A stretch of 64,000 nucleotides of DNA. It comes from JANYCO01 sp964437245. Lineage in GTDB: Bacteria > Bacteroidota > Bacteroidia > Cytophagales > Cytophagaceae. A model generated the notes under the pieces. It was not told the origin of the DNA. It made no database searches and was given only the letters and a program-made list of their open reading frames with translations. The position numbers were made by a program, and so were the translations under genes. Positions 32,549 to 41,121 of this stretch are shown piece after piece. Each line of letters begins with the position of its first letter. Position 1 is the stretch's first letter. The stretch lies in assembly GCA_964437245.1 (NCBI GenBank), contig CAYTGJ010000004.1:19928-83927 (forward strand), given 5' to 3'.

Positions 32549-33661
32549 TTAATATTGGTTTTGTTGATATTGATTCTGATAAATTTTTTGCTGCGGTTCC
32601 TGTACAGGCGCTTCGCCGGACTTTGGCTGTAAAAACGGCACTTTTTCTTTTGTGTATTTTAAAAACCGCTTCCAGTCCCGGACCAATACTACATTTTCCT
32701 CTGCCTTATCATAATACACCACCTCTCCGGTAGTGGCATCAAAGATCAGTTGCATGTAGTAAACGGTTTTTTCATAATCGTTGATATTTCCTCCGGAGGT
32801 ACCCAAAAAAGATTGTCCTCTTGCAATCGGATCTATGTATGGAATAATATTCAGATAGGCATACGAAGTATCGCCCGAATATATTTTCTCTACGATTCCT
32901 TTCGGGTCGCTCAACTCATAAAGACAAAGAGAATCGTATTCGCTGCGGATGTACTCGTAAGACTTTCCCTGTTTATTTACACTATTGGAATCGGCCAGCA
33001 ATGTTCTGTGAAAAAGCTTCTGATTGGCACGTTGTATTTTCAATTCATAATCGCGCGAAGAAAACTTCGGATTCTCTGTTTTTTCAGTCACCAGGTTTGA
33101 CATGAACTGCACGGCGGTAATAAAATCATATTCGTTGGGTACCGAAGATGGCGTGACAAACGTGTAGACTGCCCCTCCTCTGAATTTTTCAATCAGTTTG
33201 AGGTCAAAATTTCCATATTCTTTTCTCCGTATCAGTTCTTTACGGGTAGTATACAGATTGGCGGTATCAGGTCTGAGCAGGTTCAGTTGTGTATTTTCTT
33301 TCTGACGAAACGAAGTATACTCCAGCGTAAGATAAGACTGGGAAGTATCGGCAATGGCCAGGCATTCTTTCAGTGTTTTATATTCTATTGCCCCTGCGTT
33401 TTTCCAGGAATGTTCGACCGCTCTCCGGAGAATTGTATTGGTGTAAGCCACCAGGTCTTTGTATCGCTGTGTTTTTACAGGGTCTTTTTTAATCCGGTTG
33501 AGAATCTCCGGTTGTTCTTCCTGAAGTACCACCATTAATTTTCTGCCGGGAAGTTTTGCAGCATCCCGGGGAGCTATGTCAAATAGCTGGGCATTCGAGC
33601 CGATCGACCACCCTAAAAATAAAAAGATACTATATAAACGAATTTTTCTCATCATAAACAT
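32549..33661 (-). CDS. Secreted protein of unknown function in the odh operon
   Basis: The product (370 aa) has a signal peptide (MRKIRLYSIFLFLGWSIGSNAQ; ATGs at residues 1, 3 and 4 are all possible) and a soluble mature region with no family I recognise. RRKEYGNFDLKLIEKFRGGAVYTFVTPSSVPNEYDFITAVQFMSNLV is its most distinctive stretch. It ends in glutamine/asparagine repeats (QEPQQKIYQNQYQQNQY). It lies between odhB and lpd and abuts lpd by one base. It could be a surface protein that has joined the operon by chance. Confidence 0.6.
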   Translation of the reverse strand: MFMMRKIRLYSIFLFLGWSIGSNAQLFDIAPRDAAKLPGRKLMVVLQEEQPEILNRIKKDPVKTQRYKDLVAYTNTILRRAVEHSWKNAGAIEYKTLKECLAIADTSQSYLTLEYTSFRQKENTQLNLLRPDTANLYTTRKELIRRKEYGNFDLKLIEKFRGGAVYTFVTPSSVPNEYDFITAVQFMSNLVTEKTENPKFSSRDYELKIQRANQKLFHRTLLADSNSVNKQGKSYEYIRSEYDSLCLYELSDPKGIVEKIYSGDTSYAYLNIIPYIDPIARGQSFLGTSGGNINDYEKTVYYMQLIFDATTGEVVYYDKAEENVVLVRDWKRFLKYTKEKVPFLQPKSGEAPVQEPQQKIYQNQYQQNQY

Positions 33662-33665
33662 TGAA

Positions 33666-33698
33666 AGACCAGTAAGGTTTGAACAACCTTACTGGTCT
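33666..33698 (-). terminator. Intercistronic hairpin between odhB and the secreted gene
   Basis: A perfect 14-bp stem, AGACCAGTAAGGTT (33666-33679) with its complement (33685-33698) around TGAAC. On the minus strand only TTTC follows, so full termination is doubtful; it may attenuate or process the transcript between odhB and the downstream genes. Confidence 0.65.
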
Positions 33699-33713
33699 GT
33701 AAGTTCTGTTGAA

Positions 33714-35204
33714 TTATACGCCCAGCAGAATTCTCTGAGGGTCTTCCAACAATTGTTTTACGCGAACAAGGAATCCAACAGACTCCCGGCCATCGATGAT
33801 CCTGTGATCGTAAGAAAGTGCTACGTACATAATCGGACGGATCACGATCTGTCCGTTTTGTACTACGGCTCTTTCTACAATATTGTGCATTCCCAGAATA
33901 GCAGACTGAGGAGCATTGATGATCGGCGTGGAAAGCATCGACCCGAAAATACCACCATTGGTGATGGTAAAGGTTCCGCCCTGCATTTCTTCGATCGAAA
34001 GCTTATTTTCCTTTGCTTTGGTAGCCAGTCTTACTACTTCTTTTTCTACTCCGTCAAAACTTAATTTCTCTGCATTTCTGATCACGGGCACAACCAGTCC
34101 TTTTGGAGCAGAAACGGCAATAGAAACATCACAGTAATTATTGAATACGATTTCTTCTCCGTCAATATAAGCGTTTACAGCCGGAAACTCCTGAAGAGCC
34201 ATACAACAGGCTTTGGTAAAGAACGACATAAAGCCGAGGCCTACCTGGTGTTTTTCCTTGAACGAATCTTTGTATTTCGCTCTCAGGTCCATGATCGGTT
34301 TCATATCTACCTCGTTGAACGTGGTAAGCATGGCCGTTTCATTTTTTACAGAGACCAGTCTTCTCGCTACGGTTTTCCGCAAGCTGGTCATTTTTTCTCT
34401 TTTCTGAACTCTTTCTCCTGTAACAGCCGGAACTTGGTTGTTAGAAGCAGATTCTTTTGCCGGCTGTTGTTTATTGGCATTCAAGACATCTTCCTTAGTG
34501 ATTCTTCCGTCTTTGCCGGAGCCTTTTACTTCTTCCGGTTTGATTCCTTTTTCGGCAAGGATTTTATTCGCCGCCGGAGAAGGAGTATTCTCTGCATAAT
34601 TCTTATTACCAGAAGAGGTTTGATTTTGCGGAGCAGGAGTATCTTTGGCCGTTTTCACCGGAGCGTCTCCGGTAGCGGCAATTTTACAGATCAACCCTCC
34701 GATCGGCACTACCGTTCCGGACTGTGCTACAATTTTTAATACTCCTGTAGTCGCAGCATTCAGCTCAAATGTTGCTTTGTCAGATTCCAGCTCGCAGATC
34801 ACCTCCTCGGCCTGTACCAACTCTCCGTCATTTTTATTCCATTTTCCGATGGTCACTTCGCTGATGGATTCTCCTACTGTAGGAACTTTCATTTCTACTA
34901 CTTCATTGGAAGCAGGAGTAGATTTGGTCTCTGAGTCAGGAGCTGTTTTAGTTTCCGAAGAACCGCTCTTCGATTCGATCTCACAGATCAATCCTCCGAT
35001 CGGCACCACATCTCCTTGTTTGGCCACAATAGTTAAAATTCCGGATGATTCGGCTGTAACTTCAAACGTAGCTTTGTCGGATTCCAGCTCGCAGATCACT
35101 TCCTCGGCGTTTACGTAGTCTCCGTTATTTTTACTCCATTTCCCTATGGTCACTTCGCTGATGGACTCACCCACCGTAGGTACTTTCATTTGTATAATGC
35201 TCAT
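33714..35204 (-). CDS. odhB: Dihydrolipoyllysine-residue succinyltransferase (E2) with two lipoyl domains
   Basis: The enzyme transfers the succinyl group from 2-oxoglutarate dehydrogenase E1 to CoA. The 496-residue protein has two lipoyl domains: residues 1-77 (Lys44 in ELESDKATF) and about 104-180 (second ELESDKATF). Then come a linker, an E1/E3-binding domain (PSPAANKILAEKGIKPEEVKGSGKDGRITKEDVLN, about 213-250), and the catalytic domain, with SYDHRIIDG near the end. The two lipoyl regions are very similar at DNA level, suggesting internal duplication. E. coli SucB has one domain. Flanked by sucA upstream and lpd downstream. Confidence 0.95.
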   Translation of the reverse strand: MSIIQMKVPTVGESISEVTIGKWSKNNGDYVNAEEVICELESDKATFEVTAESSGILTIVAKQGDVVPIGGLICEIESKSGSSETKTAPDSETKSTPASNEVVEMKVPTVGESISEVTIGKWNKNDGELVQAEEVICELESDKATFELNAATTGVLKIVAQSGTVVPIGGLICKIAATGDAPVKTAKDTPAPQNQTSSGNKNYAENTPSPAANKILAEKGIKPEEVKGSGKDGRITKEDVLNANKQQPAKESASNNQVPAVTGERVQKREKMTSLRKTVARRLVSVKNETAMLTTFNEVDMKPIMDLRAKYKDSFKEKHQVGLGFMSFFTKACCMALQEFPAVNAYIDGEEIVFNNYCDVSIAVSAPKGLVVPVIRNAEKLSFDGVEKEVVRLATKAKENKLSIEEMQGGTFTITNGGIFGSMLSTPIINAPQSAILGMHNIVERAVVQNGQIVIRPIMYVALSYDHRIIDGRESVGFLVRVKQLLEDPQRILLGV

Positions 35205-35248
35205 TAGAAAAATTTATTTTGGTTCTTCGATTTATTTCCTGTTTATGT

Positions 35249-38017
35249 TTACCACAAAACGATGTCGTATTTCTCTTTGAAAGCGTGCTTTACCAACTCT
35301 TTCTGAGATTCGTTGTGAGCTTTCAGATATCCCACGGCAGGCGAAGCTGCTTCGTCACGGGCAATTACCTGAATATGAATTCCTGTATAATACAACCGCT
35401 TGAGGATAAAGCCCCATGCTCCCATATTTACCGGCTCTTCCTGTACCCAGCGAATAGTAGCTCCTTTGTATTTCTTAAGGATCTCATTCAGTTGTTTTTC
35501 CGGGAACGGATAAAGTTGCTCCATACGAACGATTGCAACATCTTTACGCTGCGTTTTCTGTTGTTCGTCCAGCAAATCATAATATACTTTTCCTGTACAA
35601 AGCAACAGAAGCTTCACCTCTTTTGCTTTCACATAGGTATCATCAATTACTTCTTTGAAACTTCCTTCTGTAAATTCAGAGATCGGAGACTGTACAAGCG
35701 GATGACGCAGCAATGATTTAGGCGACATTACCACCAGTGGTTTTCTGAACTCCCAGGTCAACTGTCTTCTCAGGGCATGGAAGAAGTTAGACGGAGTTGT
35801 AATGTTGGCCACTACGATATTGTAATCGGCACTAAGCTCCAGGAATCTTTCCAGCCTTGCAGAGGAGTGCTCCGGGCCTTGCCCCTCGTATCCGTGTGGC
35901 AGGAGCATCACCAAACCATTCTGCTTCCGCCATTTGGTTTCGGTACTGACTATAAATTGGTCGATCATCACCTGTGCGCCGTTGGCAAAGTCACCAAACT
36001 GCGCTTCCCAGATCACCAGTGCATGAGGATTGGCCATTGCATACCCAAACTCAAATCCTAGTACTCCGTATTCTGAAAGGAAGGAGTTGAACACCCGGAA
36101 GCTTTTCTGGTTGTCGCTGATAAAGTTCAGGCTGTTGTACGGTTCATTGGTTTCTGCATCTTTGATTACCGCATGACGGTGAGAGAACGTTCCTCTTTGT
36201 ACGTCCTGACCGGAAAGTCTTACTATTTTTCTGTCGAGCAGAAGAGAGCCATACGCCAGTAATTCTGCATTGGCCCAGTTCAGGACTTTTGTTTCAAAGA
36301 ATTGTTTATGTCTGTCTTTTAATAAGTTTTCGATCTGTTTGATCGGCTTGAATCCTTCCGGAATTTTGATCAGGGCCTCGGCTACCTTCTCAACGACATC
36401 CTGCGTAATTCCTGTTTCAGGTGATTTTTCAAAATCCTCCGGAGTAGAACTTTTTAGTTCCAGCCATTCTTTTTCCATTTTCTGGAAGGTATATGGAAGC
36501 GGTTTTTCTTTTACCTGATTCAATCTGTCTTGTAAAAGATTGCGGAAATCCTTGTCCATTTTTTTTGCCAGCTCTGCATCCACGGCACCTTTTTCGATCA
36601 GTTTTTTCAGATAGATCTCTCTCGGGTTCGGGTGACGGGCAATGATGTTGTACAGTGCAGGTTGCGTAAACTTCGGCTCATCGCTTTCATTGTGTCCGTG
36701 TCTTCTGTAGCAGACCATATCAATGTATATGTCACGGTTGAATTTCTGGCGAAACTCTACCGCAAGTTTTGCGCAGAACACTACCGCTTCAGGGTCGTCG
36801 CCGTTTACGTGAAGTACCGGTGAATCTACTGTTTTGGCAACATCCGTACAATAAATACTTGAACGGGCATCTTCATAGTCGGTGGTAAATCCTACCTGGT
36901 TGTTGATCACAAAGTGAATAGTTCCACCGGTAGTATATCCTGCCAGTTTTGACATCTGGGCAATCTCGTATACAATTCCCTGTCCGGCAATCGCCGCATC
37001 ACCATGTATCAATACCGGCAATACTTTTTTCACATCTCTGAACTCACGGTCAATCTGGGCACGCATGAATCCTTGTACTACCGGATCCACGGCCTCCAGG
37101 TGCGACGGGTTAGGAGCAAGCTTCAGGTTGATGCTTTTATTGTCAGGGGTTACCAGTTGGCTGGTGTATCCCATATGGTATTTCACATCTCCGTCTCCCA
37201 TTGTCAGATCCGGGATCACGGTTCCTTCAAATTCATTGAAGATCTGCTCATAGGTTTTTCCCATGATGTTGGCCAGCACGTTCAGTCTTCCTCTGTGGGC
37301 CATCCCGATCATCACTTCCTCTACACCCAGCAGGGCTGCATTGTTGACAATCGCATCCAGCGCAGGAATGGTGGTTTCTCCTCCTTCCAGGGAGAATCGT
37401 TTCTGTCCGATGTATTTGGTATGAAGGAAGTTTTCAAAAACTACTGCTTCGTTGAGTTTTGAAAGAATTCTTTTTTTCTCTTCGATGGTCGGATTAAAGG
37501 CCAGCGATTCTTTTTCGCTCTTGTCTCTGAACCAGGCCAGGCGTTCCGGATCGCGGATATACATGTACTCAAATCCGATGGTTCCTTCGTAGATGTATTT
37601 AAGAGAATCTAATATGGTTCTTAATGGAGCAGGCCCGATCCCTATTTCCGTACCGGCTTCAAATACGGTATCCATGTCGGCATCTGTAAGACCGAAGTCT
37701 TTCAGATCCAGGATTGGTTTACGGTCTTTTCTTTTTCTTACTGGGTTGGTGTTGGAGCGAAGATGCGCACGACTTCTGTAAGCAAAGATCAGAAAACGTA
37801 CTTGTCTGTCCTTGTCACTTTCTGCCGTAGAAACATTTTTCGTGGTGGAAGTGCTTCCTCCATTTCCCGCACTGACACCTGCTTTTTGAGAGAAGTCAAA
37901 TCCCTCAAAGAATTTTTGCCAGCTATAGTCAACTGATTCCGGGCTTTCTTTATAACTCTGATACAAATTGTCTATCGTTGAGACATCTGCATTCGCTACA
38001 TAAGAGTATTTGTCCAT
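35249..38017 (-). CDS. sucA: 2-oxoglutarate dehydrogenase E1 component
   Basis: The thiamine-diphosphate enzyme decarboxylates 2-oxoglutarate and passes the succinyl group to the E2 lipoyl arm. The 922-residue protein starts with the N-terminal module YVANADVSTIDNLYQSYKESPESVDYSWQKFFEGF. It continues with 'GMAHRGRLNVLANIMGK', 'VIHGDAAIAGQGIVYE', 'YRRHGHNESDEP' and 'LLPHGYEGQGPEHSSARLERFL'. The order sucA-odhB-unknown-lpd on the minus strand, with only 44 bases between the first two, is an operon. Start ATG is preceded by an AT-rich leader. Confidence 0.97.
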   Translation of the reverse strand: MDKYSYVANADVSTIDNLYQSYKESPESVDYSWQKFFEGFDFSQKAGVSAGNGGSTSTTKNVSTAESDKDRQVRFLIFAYRSRAHLRSNTNPVRKRKDRKPILDLKDFGLTDADMDTVFEAGTEIGIGPAPLRTILDSLKYIYEGTIGFEYMYIRDPERLAWFRDKSEKESLAFNPTIEEKKRILSKLNEAVVFENFLHTKYIGQKRFSLEGGETTIPALDAIVNNAALLGVEEVMIGMAHRGRLNVLANIMGKTYEQIFNEFEGTVIPDLTMGDGDVKYHMGYTSQLVTPDNKSINLKLAPNPSHLEAVDPVVQGFMRAQIDREFRDVKKVLPVLIHGDAAIAGQGIVYEIAQMSKLAGYTTGGTIHFVINNQVGFTTDYEDARSSIYCTDVAKTVDSPVLHVNGDDPEAVVFCAKLAVEFRQKFNRDIYIDMVCYRRHGHNESDEPKFTQPALYNIIARHPNPREIYLKKLIEKGAVDAELAKKMDKDFRNLLQDRLNQVKEKPLPYTFQKMEKEWLELKSSTPEDFEKSPETGITQDVVEKVAEALIKIPEGFKPIKQIENLLKDRHKQFFETKVLNWANAELLAYGSLLLDRKIVRLSGQDVQRGTFSHRHAVIKDAETNEPYNSLNFISDNQKSFRVFNSFLSEYGVLGFEFGYAMANPHALVIWEAQFGDFANGAQVMIDQFIVSTETKWRKQNGLVMLLPHGYEGQGPEHSSARLERFLELSADYNIVVANITTPSNFFHALRRQLTWEFRKPLVVMSPKSLLRHPLVQSPISEFTEGSFKEVIDDTYVKAKEVKLLLLCTGKVYYDLLDEQQKTQRKDVAIVRMEQLYPFPEKQLNEILKKYKGATIRWVQEEPVNMGAWGFILKRLYYTGIHIQVIARDEAASPAVGYLKAHNESQKELVKHAFKEKYDIVLW

Positions 38018-38139
38018 TTTTAATTATTTTAATATCTATTTTCAAGAAACAAAGTTAATCTTTAGTTAATATGTTTATAACCTTGTATTCGCATAGGCAA
38101 ATATAGGTTGATTTTCTTTATGTTGGAAAAATTATAATC

Positions 38140-38742
38140 TTATTCTAATTTTGGAGAAAGGCTCTGTTCTAATCTGTATCTAATTTTGTAGCGATACCGG
38201 TCAAACAAATGTGTACCGGAAAAAGTAATTTCACCAGCAGGCTGCTGGAGTGCGGAGAGTTGGAGAAAAGAAATACCCAGCAGATCATCATCCATAACAG
38301 CTTGATTAAGTTTGAAATGCAAGCTATCTGCTGCTAAAAAACGGGCTTTCTCCAGCATCTGGCGTAGAATAGCCACCTGATCTTCAATAGAACGTTCGGT
38401 ATCGGACTCTATTAAAACGGAAACAAGCGTGATATCTTTAAACATTTGATTTTCAAAAGAATAAACCATTTCCAATGGTTTGAAAAAGTTGAGCTCTGTA
38501 CGGTCAAAAGTTATGGCCGTTTGCCACTCTTTTAAAACCGCAGGGGTGGCGGTGTCTTGTTTAACCAGCCAGACAAACAGTTGAAGTTCATCGTTGCCTG
38601 TAATTTCTTCGCTAAGATTCTCTGTTTTTATTGCATTGATTTTAAACAGATAAGGGGTATTCCTCGAGGGATGGGTAAGTACTTTCCTTCCACAGGAACT
38701 TATCAGAACCAATAAAAAACAATAGAAAAGAATTTTTTGCAT
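38140..38742 (-). CDS. Putative lipoprotein, about 200 aa
   Basis: ATG 38740-38742 (MQKILFYCFLLVLISSC) gives a lipoprotein signal peptide with lipobox ISSC; an upstream GTG is less likely. The mature portion includes ELQLFVWLVKQDTATPAVLKEWQTAITFD and a helix SIEDQVAILRQMLEKARFLA. No family is recognised. It diverges from the mini-secreted protein gene at 38875 across a 132-base gap. Confidence 0.6.
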   Translation of the reverse strand: MQKILFYCFLLVLISSCGRKVLTHPSRNTPYLFKINAIKTENLSEEITGNDELQLFVWLVKQDTATPAVLKEWQTAITFDRTELNFFKPLEMVYSFENQMFKDITLVSVLIESDTERSIEDQVAILRQMLEKARFLAADSLHFKLNQAVMDDDLLGISFLQLSALQQPAGEITFSGTHLFDRYRYKIRYRLEQSLSPKLE

Positions 38743-38874
38743 CCGTACTATCACTCTCCGTTTCTAAAGATAGTTTTTATGTACTATATACGCAAAAAAA
38801 GCATAAAATCGAGCCTAACCCCGGCCAGAAAAGCACCGTATAAGCGGTTAGATCTTACAAAACAGCCGAACAAC

Positions 38875-39177
38875 ATGAAAAAATTTCTTCTCTTTTCAAT
38901 GGTATCCTTCTTATGTGTAACCTTAGGATATGCAGCACCTAAAACGGATAAACCGGAGGGATACCAGGTCTCAACAGGAGAAGGTACGCTACTGGTTTCT
39001 GGAATAGAAGGATCTAAAACAACGATCACCATCACAGACGAAGACGGAAAACTGGTGATCTCTGAAATAGGTTCTGATAATGGAAAACTACAACTTTTAG
39101 GATTGTCAAATGGTTTTTACGATGTCGCAATAAAAAACAAAAAAGGAAGCCGTGTGATTCGCGTAGAAGTGCAGTAA
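38875..39177 (+). CDS. Small secreted protein resembling a type IX sorting domain
   Basis: Start ATG 38875 (MKKFLLFSMVSFLCVTLGYAA) gives a 20-residue signal peptide, in contrast to a longer open frame with a charged lead. The mature 80 residues (KTTITITDEDGKLVISEIGSDNGKLQLLGLSNGFYDVAIKNKKGSRVIRVEVQ) resemble a C-terminal type A sorting domain of type IX secretion (a beta-sandwich ending G-F-Y-x-V-x-I ... K-x-V-x-V-x-x), here without an attached passenger. It is followed by a strong terminator. Confidence 0.6.
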   Translation: MKKFLLFSMVSFLCVTLGYAAPKTDKPEGYQVSTGEGTLLVSGIEGSKTTITITDEDGKLVISEIGSDNGKLQLLGLSNGFYDVAIKNKKGSRVIRVEVQ

Positions 39178-39222
39178 AGACTTTAGCAATAGAATACCTG
39201 ACTAAGTGATAGTAAAAAGAAA

Positions 39223-39245
39223 AGCCCGCATATGCGGGCTTTTTG
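39223..39245. terminator. Bidirectional terminator between converging genes
   Basis: AGCCCGCATATGCGGGCT (39223-39240) is a perfect palindrome with A's before and TTTTTG after, between the small secreted gene (+) and the terC gene (-). Confidence 0.85.
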
Positions 39246-39246
39246 A

Positions 39247-39969
39247 TTAAGACTGCTGTGCTTTTCTTTTTTTGGCTCTTAAGTTGAGAAACTCTACGAG
39301 GAGTGAAAACGCCAGTGAATAATAAATATATCCCTTCGGTATTTCCTGGTGAAACGCTTCGGCAACCAGCATGACCCCGATCGTCATCAGAAAGGAAAGA
39401 GCCAGGATTTTCACGGACATGTTATCATGCACAAACTGGCTGATCCCTTTGGAAGCAAATAGCATGATGGCCATGGAAATAAATACGGCAAGCGCCATAA
39501 TGACCATTTCTCCGGAAAGGCCAACGGCAGTCAGGATGGAGTCGAAAGAAAAAACGAGATCCAACAATATGATCTGAAAAATAGCAGAGCCTATCGTGAG
39601 CTGCCCTTTTTCTCCGGAGTTTTTTTCTTCTTCTCCATTTATGCTGGCATGGATCTCCAGCGTACTTTTGTAAAGAAGAAACAAGCCTCCCACAAAAAAG
39701 ATCAGGTGTTTAATCGCAAAATCTACTCCGTAGAGGGTAAACAAGGTGTCCTCAATATGAGAGATCTTGTTTAACAACGCAAGTAAAACCAGTCGCACAA
39801 ACAGCGCCAGCCCGATCCCCAGCAATCGTACTTTCCGCTGCTGGCTCTCTTTGATCTTGTCTGTGATAATAGAAATAAAAATGATGTTGTCAATTCCCAA
39901 TACAATTTCCATTACGGTAAGGGTAAGGAAACTGAAGAGAGTGCCCATGGTTAGAATACTTTCCGGCAT
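39247..39969 (-). CDS. TerC-family membrane protein
   Basis: The 240-residue protein has about seven membrane helices with the TerC signatures LTVMEIVLGIDNIIFISI (acidic residues within a helix) and LLDLVFSFDSILTAVG. Acidic residues inside the membrane suggest metal handling; TerC relatives export or balance manganese and related ions, and the family name refers to tellurite resistance. The protein has no CBS or CorC domain, unlike YoaE. It is isolated. Confidence 0.88.
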   Translation of the reverse strand: MPESILTMGTLFSFLTLTVMEIVLGIDNIIFISIITDKIKESQQRKVRLLGIGLALFVRLVLLALLNKISHIEDTLFTLYGVDFAIKHLIFFVGGLFLLYKSTLEIHASINGEEEKNSGEKGQLTIGSAIFQIILLDLVFSFDSILTAVGLSGEMVIMALAVFISMAIMLFASKGISQFVHDNMSVKILALSFLMTIGVMLVAEAFHQEIPKGYIYYSLAFSLLVEFLNLRAKKRKAQQS

Positions 39970-40273
39970 TGTTGTAGTTATTTTATTTTAGGTGAATGAA
40001 TGGTTTCGATTTGATAATCGTATGCTTGAGGTTTTTTTATTATTCTGTTCTACTACATCATATGTCTGCCTGTTTGGAGTCTAACTGTTTATTTTCCGGA
40101 GATGCATTCTTCTTTCAAAAAAGAATATTCAACGTTTTTTTCTGTTAACAACTGTTTCTCTTTCCACGGCTTTTACTCAACAGCCGGCATTTTGCTCTTC
40201 TGTTTTTGTGACCGCTTTTTTACAGAACTATTTTGTTTGCAGAAACAACCATCTAAGGATAGACCATATTTTT

Positions 40274-40322
40274 CTTTCCGGAAAAGAATACCGGAAAGGC
40301 ACACTGTTTGGTGGGGACCAAA
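40274..40322. repeat. Two small hairpins in the terC-purE gap
   Basis: CTTTCCGG (40274-40281) pairs with CCGGAAAG (40291-40298). TTTGGT-GGGG-ACCAAA is at 40307-40322 and is followed by AAAAGCTG, the tail that follows other members of the dispersed hairpin family. The rest of 39970-40453 contains no gene I can support. Confidence 0.5.
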
Positions 40323-40453
40323 AAGCTGATCGTTAAAATTGTGGATACCGGTCGCATTTTATTTGTCTGCAGAGGTTTCCGAACCAATCCGCCGATGAAA
40401 GAAACGACTTCTAGGACAACCCGTTTTTTCATTTTCTTTATTTCAAAGAGGTT

Positions 40454-40945
40454 CTATTTATATCCCTTCGTCTCTATTTCCCTGACAGAGTCAAGTACTT
40501 TATTTTTCAGAGACTCTTTATATTCTTTTAATTTGGCAGCTACTTTTTCATCAGACGTTCCGATGATCTGAGCCGCAATAATTCCGGCATTCAATGCTCC
40601 ATCCAGTGCTACGGTAGCCACGGGTACACCTCCCGGCATCTGAAGGATGGAAAGAACGGAATCCCATCCGTCAATGGAATTGCTTGATTTTACAGGGACA
40701 CCGATGACAGGAAGAGTAGTAAGGGATGCTACCATCCCGGGCAGGTGTGCTGCGCCTCCGGCTCCGGCAATGATTACTTTCAGTCCTCTTTCTCTTGCCG
40801 TCTGTGCGTACTCCACCATACGTTCCGGAGTACGATGAGCCGAAACAATTGTCAGTTCAAAGGCAATACCTGTCTGTTCCAGAAAATCTGCCGCCGCCTT
40901 CATTACTTTCAGGTCAGATTGACTGCCCATTATTATTCCGATCAT
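40454..40945 (-). CDS. purE: 5-(carboxyamino)imidazole ribonucleotide mutase
   Basis: This enzyme rearranges N5-CAIR to CAIR in purine biosynthesis. The 163 residues (start ATG 40943-40945; the longer frame adds an unrelated leader) show GIIMGSQSDLKVMKAAADFLEQ, VSAHRTPERMVEYA, AGAGGAAHLPGMVASLTTLPVIGVPV and NSIDGWDSVLSILQMPGGVPVATVALDGALNAG, all classical class I PurE motifs. A -7 box TAACTTTA lies about 45 bases upstream. purK is not in the window. Confidence 0.95.
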   Translation of the reverse strand: MIGIIMGSQSDLKVMKAAADFLEQTGIAFELTIVSAHRTPERMVEYAQTARERGLKVIIAGAGGAAHLPGMVASLTTLPVIGVPVKSSNSIDGWDSVLSILQMPGGVPVATVALDGALNAGIIAAQIIGTSDEKVAAKLKEYKESLKNKVLDSVREIETKGYK

Positions 40946-41059
40946 GATTTTTGTGTTTGTGTATTTTTCTATTGGATGAAAACCTAAAGTTAGTGAAATC
41001 CTCAAATATGTGCTTCAAAACACAATAAAATAAATAGTTTCCCTTTTATATGAAAATGC

Positions 41060-41067
41060 TATCTTTG
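41060..41067 (+). promoter_or_regulatory. -7 promoter box of rfbB
   Basis: TATCTTTG matches the Bacteroidota TAnnTTTG -7 consensus. TTT at 41038-41040, with the correct 19-base spacing, is one base off the -33 TTG. It lies inside the longest open frame, so translation must begin downstream, at 41122. Confidence 0.65.
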
Positions 41068-41121
41068 GCTTCGTTTTCACTTGACCGAAGGAGAGGTAAA
41101 GGACCTTATCCAGACAATTTT

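Noticed and set aside
40102..40571. Plus-strand open frames in the terC-purE gap
   Set aside because: They are Phe/Cys-rich and composition-driven, and partly lie antisense to purE; no protein pattern.
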